Shown here: positions 61,441-64,000 of the stretch, in pieces
How positions within the stretch are numbered: position 1 is the first letter of the stretch
How the letters are laid out: each line of letters opens with the position of its first letter
Assembly: GCF_022539315.1 (NCBI RefSeq)
Contig: NC_066316.1
Coordinates: 9,563,501-9,627,500 of the forward strand
Reading direction: 5' to 3'
Length of the DNA: 64,000 nucleotides
DNA from: Serinus canaria
Taxonomy: Eukaryota > Chordata > Aves > Passeriformes > Fringillidae
Translations under genes and position numbers: made by a program
The notes under the pieces: model-generated
Seen by the model: only the letters and a program-made list of their open reading frames with translations
Databases searched by the model: none
What the model was told of the DNA's origin: nothing

Positions 61441-61884
61441 TGTTTTACCTGGTGAAATAAAGGTGTGAAACTAATTTTTTGGCCGAAACAGGATCCTGGG
61501 ATATGACAGGTTAAACTGGTGGGCAGTCAGACATTTTTTAGTCAAATGAGGTCGTTTGCACAATTGAGACGATGATGAGTGCTGGGTAACCAGCAGGATC
61601 TCAAAGGAGGGTGTCATTTTTATAGACCCTGGTGTGGTATCAAGCAGGAACACCAGTAAGAGATCTGTCAGCTACAAGACAGGTCTTGTATAAGCAAATG
61701 AGCTCCTTTAGTTCCAAGAGAGTCTTTGTTCCCTCATTACAATGAGTGAGGAATCCCCAGTGCTTTAATTGCATGTCCCCACAAATGATCCATGTGCTGG
61801 GACACTTTCTTCTTCAGAGCCATCTACTACTCTATTTTTGTCTTTGGTTTTTGAGGTTTTTTTGGGGGGGTTTTGGGTTTGTTT

Positions 61885-61905
61885 CTTTGTTTGTTTGTTT
61901 GTTTG
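61885..61905. repeat. TTTG microsatellite
   Basis: About five TTTG units follow a G run and precede more T-rich sequence, within the SYNDIG1 intron. Confidence 0.9.
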
Positions 61906-62818
61906 GTGGTTTTTTATTTTATGTTTTCACTCCTCAGACTAATCTGCAGCAGCCAAATGACACGCTTCCACACATTAAAAAAAAAACCCAAAAAACTCTT
62001 TGGCCCTTCTGTCAATGACTTTATTAGGAGAACTGTCTCCTCATTCATCAACCTAATTTTTTAAGCATAATGCTTTATGAATATTTCAGGCAGAAACAAT
62101 ATCAAACAATACAGGCGAGGCTGCAGGCTGGAGGGAGCTGTTTCAAAGCAGCAAGACAGAAATAACACAGGTTTACACACCTGCTGTCATGCCCTTTGGT
62201 TTAGGTGGGAAAGGCATCCTACTCACTCTGCAACGCCTCTCAGCAGGGTAGGTAACCAAAGATTTCATGATCTTCTTGTCTGGAACCACCAAAGACTCAA
62301 AAGAAGATTCTTTTTTTAAAAATGCCAGGACCTTTTGGGATCACGTTAAGGTTTCTTAAAAGTGTTGGCAAGGAAAGCAGAGAAAGCTTTAGAAAGAGCA
62401 GGTCCTTCAGCTCTCCTCAGAGACTTTCCTCATGCACCTTTCTGTCCACCACAGAACCAGTCTGGATCTGGAAGGTTCCTGTTTACTGGGTTTGGACTGA
62501 GATAAATGCCCAGCAATGAACATAACAGAACTTTTGGATAAACCGAGGTTCGACCTCCCAAAATGAAGGGAAAATTAAAAAAATGACAGAACATTTTCAA
62601 ATTGGCATTTCTAAAATGTCACTTTCTGTAATGTAAAAATCTGCAACATTTGGGTTGACCTCTTTTAAATGAAACTTTGTAAAGTTTTAAACCAGCATTT
62701 CTTCACCTAAAAATAGATGGGAAGTCAAAGGGAAAAGAAACCATTAGTCAAAATGTCAAATAATCTGAAAACTTGACAGTATATCTTGATTGCTTCAATA
62801 GAAGAGGTTGGATTTACC

Positions 62819-62834
62819 AAAAAAAAAAAAAAAG
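62819..62834. repeat. A homopolymer, 16 bases
   Basis: This is a simple A run in the SYNDIG1 intron. Confidence 0.9.
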
Positions 62835-63619
62835 AGTTGAAAGACCTAAAAGGATTCAGAAGGCTTATTTTTCAAATACAAGTAGCCGTTTCGTGATAGG
62901 ATCTTCAGTGTAGCAACAACCCTGCTAAAAAAGAACAGGGTTTTTTCCCTTGATGAACCCTTTGAGGACAGCCCTGACCTTTGTGAAAGGATTGGATCTA
63001 TGGTGAAAAACCATTTTTTTGTTAAAATGTTCACCCAGCCAAAACCAGATACCTTGTATTAGTCATGTGCTGCCATGAAGTTTTTGAATTATGCAGCTCC
63101 AGACATTATGATAAAAAAGTGATTTTGCTTGGAGAACACACCCGCGCCTTCACAGAAATTCTAGTGTCCAACAAATTACCTAATCTGAGTGCATTTTTTT
63201 CCTCTTAACTGAATGCATATTTTGTAATTTAGGAGAATTAAATTCCCTCCTATATGGAATTTTAACTGTAGATTCCATTGGTAAGGGCATGTGGGAAGGA
63301 CAATCTTATAGTTATTCTTTATTCTGGAAAAAAATATTTACATTGAGATGAAGAAACCAACCACACAGAAACCAGCTTTTGGCTATGAAAGAGTAATCTG
63401 AAGGAATTTGCTTAGTTATAAGAAAATTCTTTGATGCTATTTCCTAATTAGCAAAACCCTCACATTACTACTCAATGTCTTTATATGAAAATGACAGCAT
63501 TTCTGCAGGTTTAAGCTAAAAGGATCTGAAAATACTAAAATACTTACCAAACAAAATGCAACTAAGGCCAAAAGTAATAGTTTAGTGTCTAGCAAATAAT
63601 GAACAGTTTTTCTTGATTT

Positions 63620-63624
<5 letters not shown>

Positions 63625-63650
<26 letters not shown>
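63625..63650. repeat. T homopolymer, 26 bases
   Basis: Twenty-six T bases are followed by AACAG on the plus strand. On that strand it mimics a polypyrimidine tract plus acceptor, but the gene here is on the minus strand. Confidence 0.9.
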
Positions 63651-63652
<2 letters not shown>

Positions 63653-64000
63653 CAGGGATCATCTTTTTGGTGAGTTTGATCACTTTGAGAAAGTCCCTTG
63701 GTTTTGGGATGAATTCAACCATCCCTTTTCATACCTGACACAGAGCAATTACATCCTGCTGAGTTTTCCATGAGAGATGTCTGTGTTTCAGCAAAATCCA
63801 TGAGGTCAAGAAATGTCTTGTGTAGATCAGAGAGCCAAATCACACCCAGCTTTTCCATTGTTTTTCCAGAAACATCTGTTTCAGAGAACAGTGTAGCCAG
63901 GACTGGTGCAAGAATGCACCAAATGCTCTACCAACAAGAGTTTAATTCACTACAGACTCATCAAGCTACACCAGGTGTCTCAACCTTTTCTAAGGCATTT

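Larger units (their letters stand above)
61398..64000 (-). other. SYNDIG1: Last intron of SYNDIG1 (3' part, runs off the window)
   Basis: The segment between the exon acceptor and the window edge holds no other exon that I can match to the protein. The preceding exon should encode the cysteine-rich first membrane segment and acidic region, and no minus-strand frame here shows that. The intron contains a TTTG microsatellite at 61885-61905, an A run at 62819-62834 and a 26-base T run at 63625-63650. The rest is AT-rich unique DNA without recognised repeats. Confidence 0.8.

Noticed and set aside
63625..63660. T26 plus AACAG as a plus-strand splice acceptor
   Set aside because: The only gene here is on the minus strand and no plus-strand exon follows. 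It is a homopolymer.
1..64000. CRISPR arrays, operons, tRNA or rRNA genes, attachment sites
   Set aside because: None seen. The repeat content and the spliced gene show this is vertebrate nuclear DNA.

Overview
The window looks like a largely non-coding stretch of a bird nuclear genome, probably an oscine passerine. The dispersed repeats are fragments of CR1 LINEs, whose 3' ends carry the ATTCTATGATTCTAT-type octamer tail, together with many endogenous-retrovirus LTRs. I see no mammalian L1, Alu or B1 sequence, and CpG is depleted nearly everywhere. The passerine placement rests on my memory of similar songbird LTRs and is an inference. The species cannot be named from this sequence.

The only protein-coding feature I can defend is at the right end on the minus strand: the terminal coding exon of SYNDIG1 (synapse differentiation-inducing gene 1, TMEM90B; CD225/dispanin family), 61239-61397. 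It has a clean splice acceptor, a stop codon and candidate poly(A) signals downstream at 60957 and 59189. The earlier exons must lie beyond base 64000, so 61398-64000 is intron. From 1 to about 59190 no gene is recognisable. The open frames there are short, often lie on repeats and show no known domain.

Layout: 1-13520 is unique DNA broken by one CR1 (4265-4605). At 13521-14050 there is an antisense CR1. From 16091 to 17989 several ERV-derived pieces lie head to tail, all in minus orientation, around a short CpG-rich patch. From 25 to 41 kb there are further LTRs of related families (25469, 27405, 30717, 36710, 39903) and several CR1 remnants. At 44359-45898 lies a 1.54-kb LTR-like element with matching inverted ends and a five-unit 20-bp repeat. 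At 48289-48912 and 50819-51549 are two copies of another LTR; the second carries a long GAA/GAT microsatellite. At about 54450-55260 is an LTR-like block with its own TATA box and poly(A) signal. Between the repeats, several AT-rich, motif-dense segments (best at 53262-53400) could be conserved regulatory DNA in the flank downstream of SYNDIG1.

I found no operon, CRISPR array, tRNA or rRNA gene, and no convincing new multi-gene system. The points most worth checking are the dense homeodomain-site element at 53.3 kb, the LTR-borne microsatellite, the inverted LTR pair at 36.7/40.3 kb, the ERV pile-up at 16-18 kb, and the alternative 3' ends of SYNDIG1.
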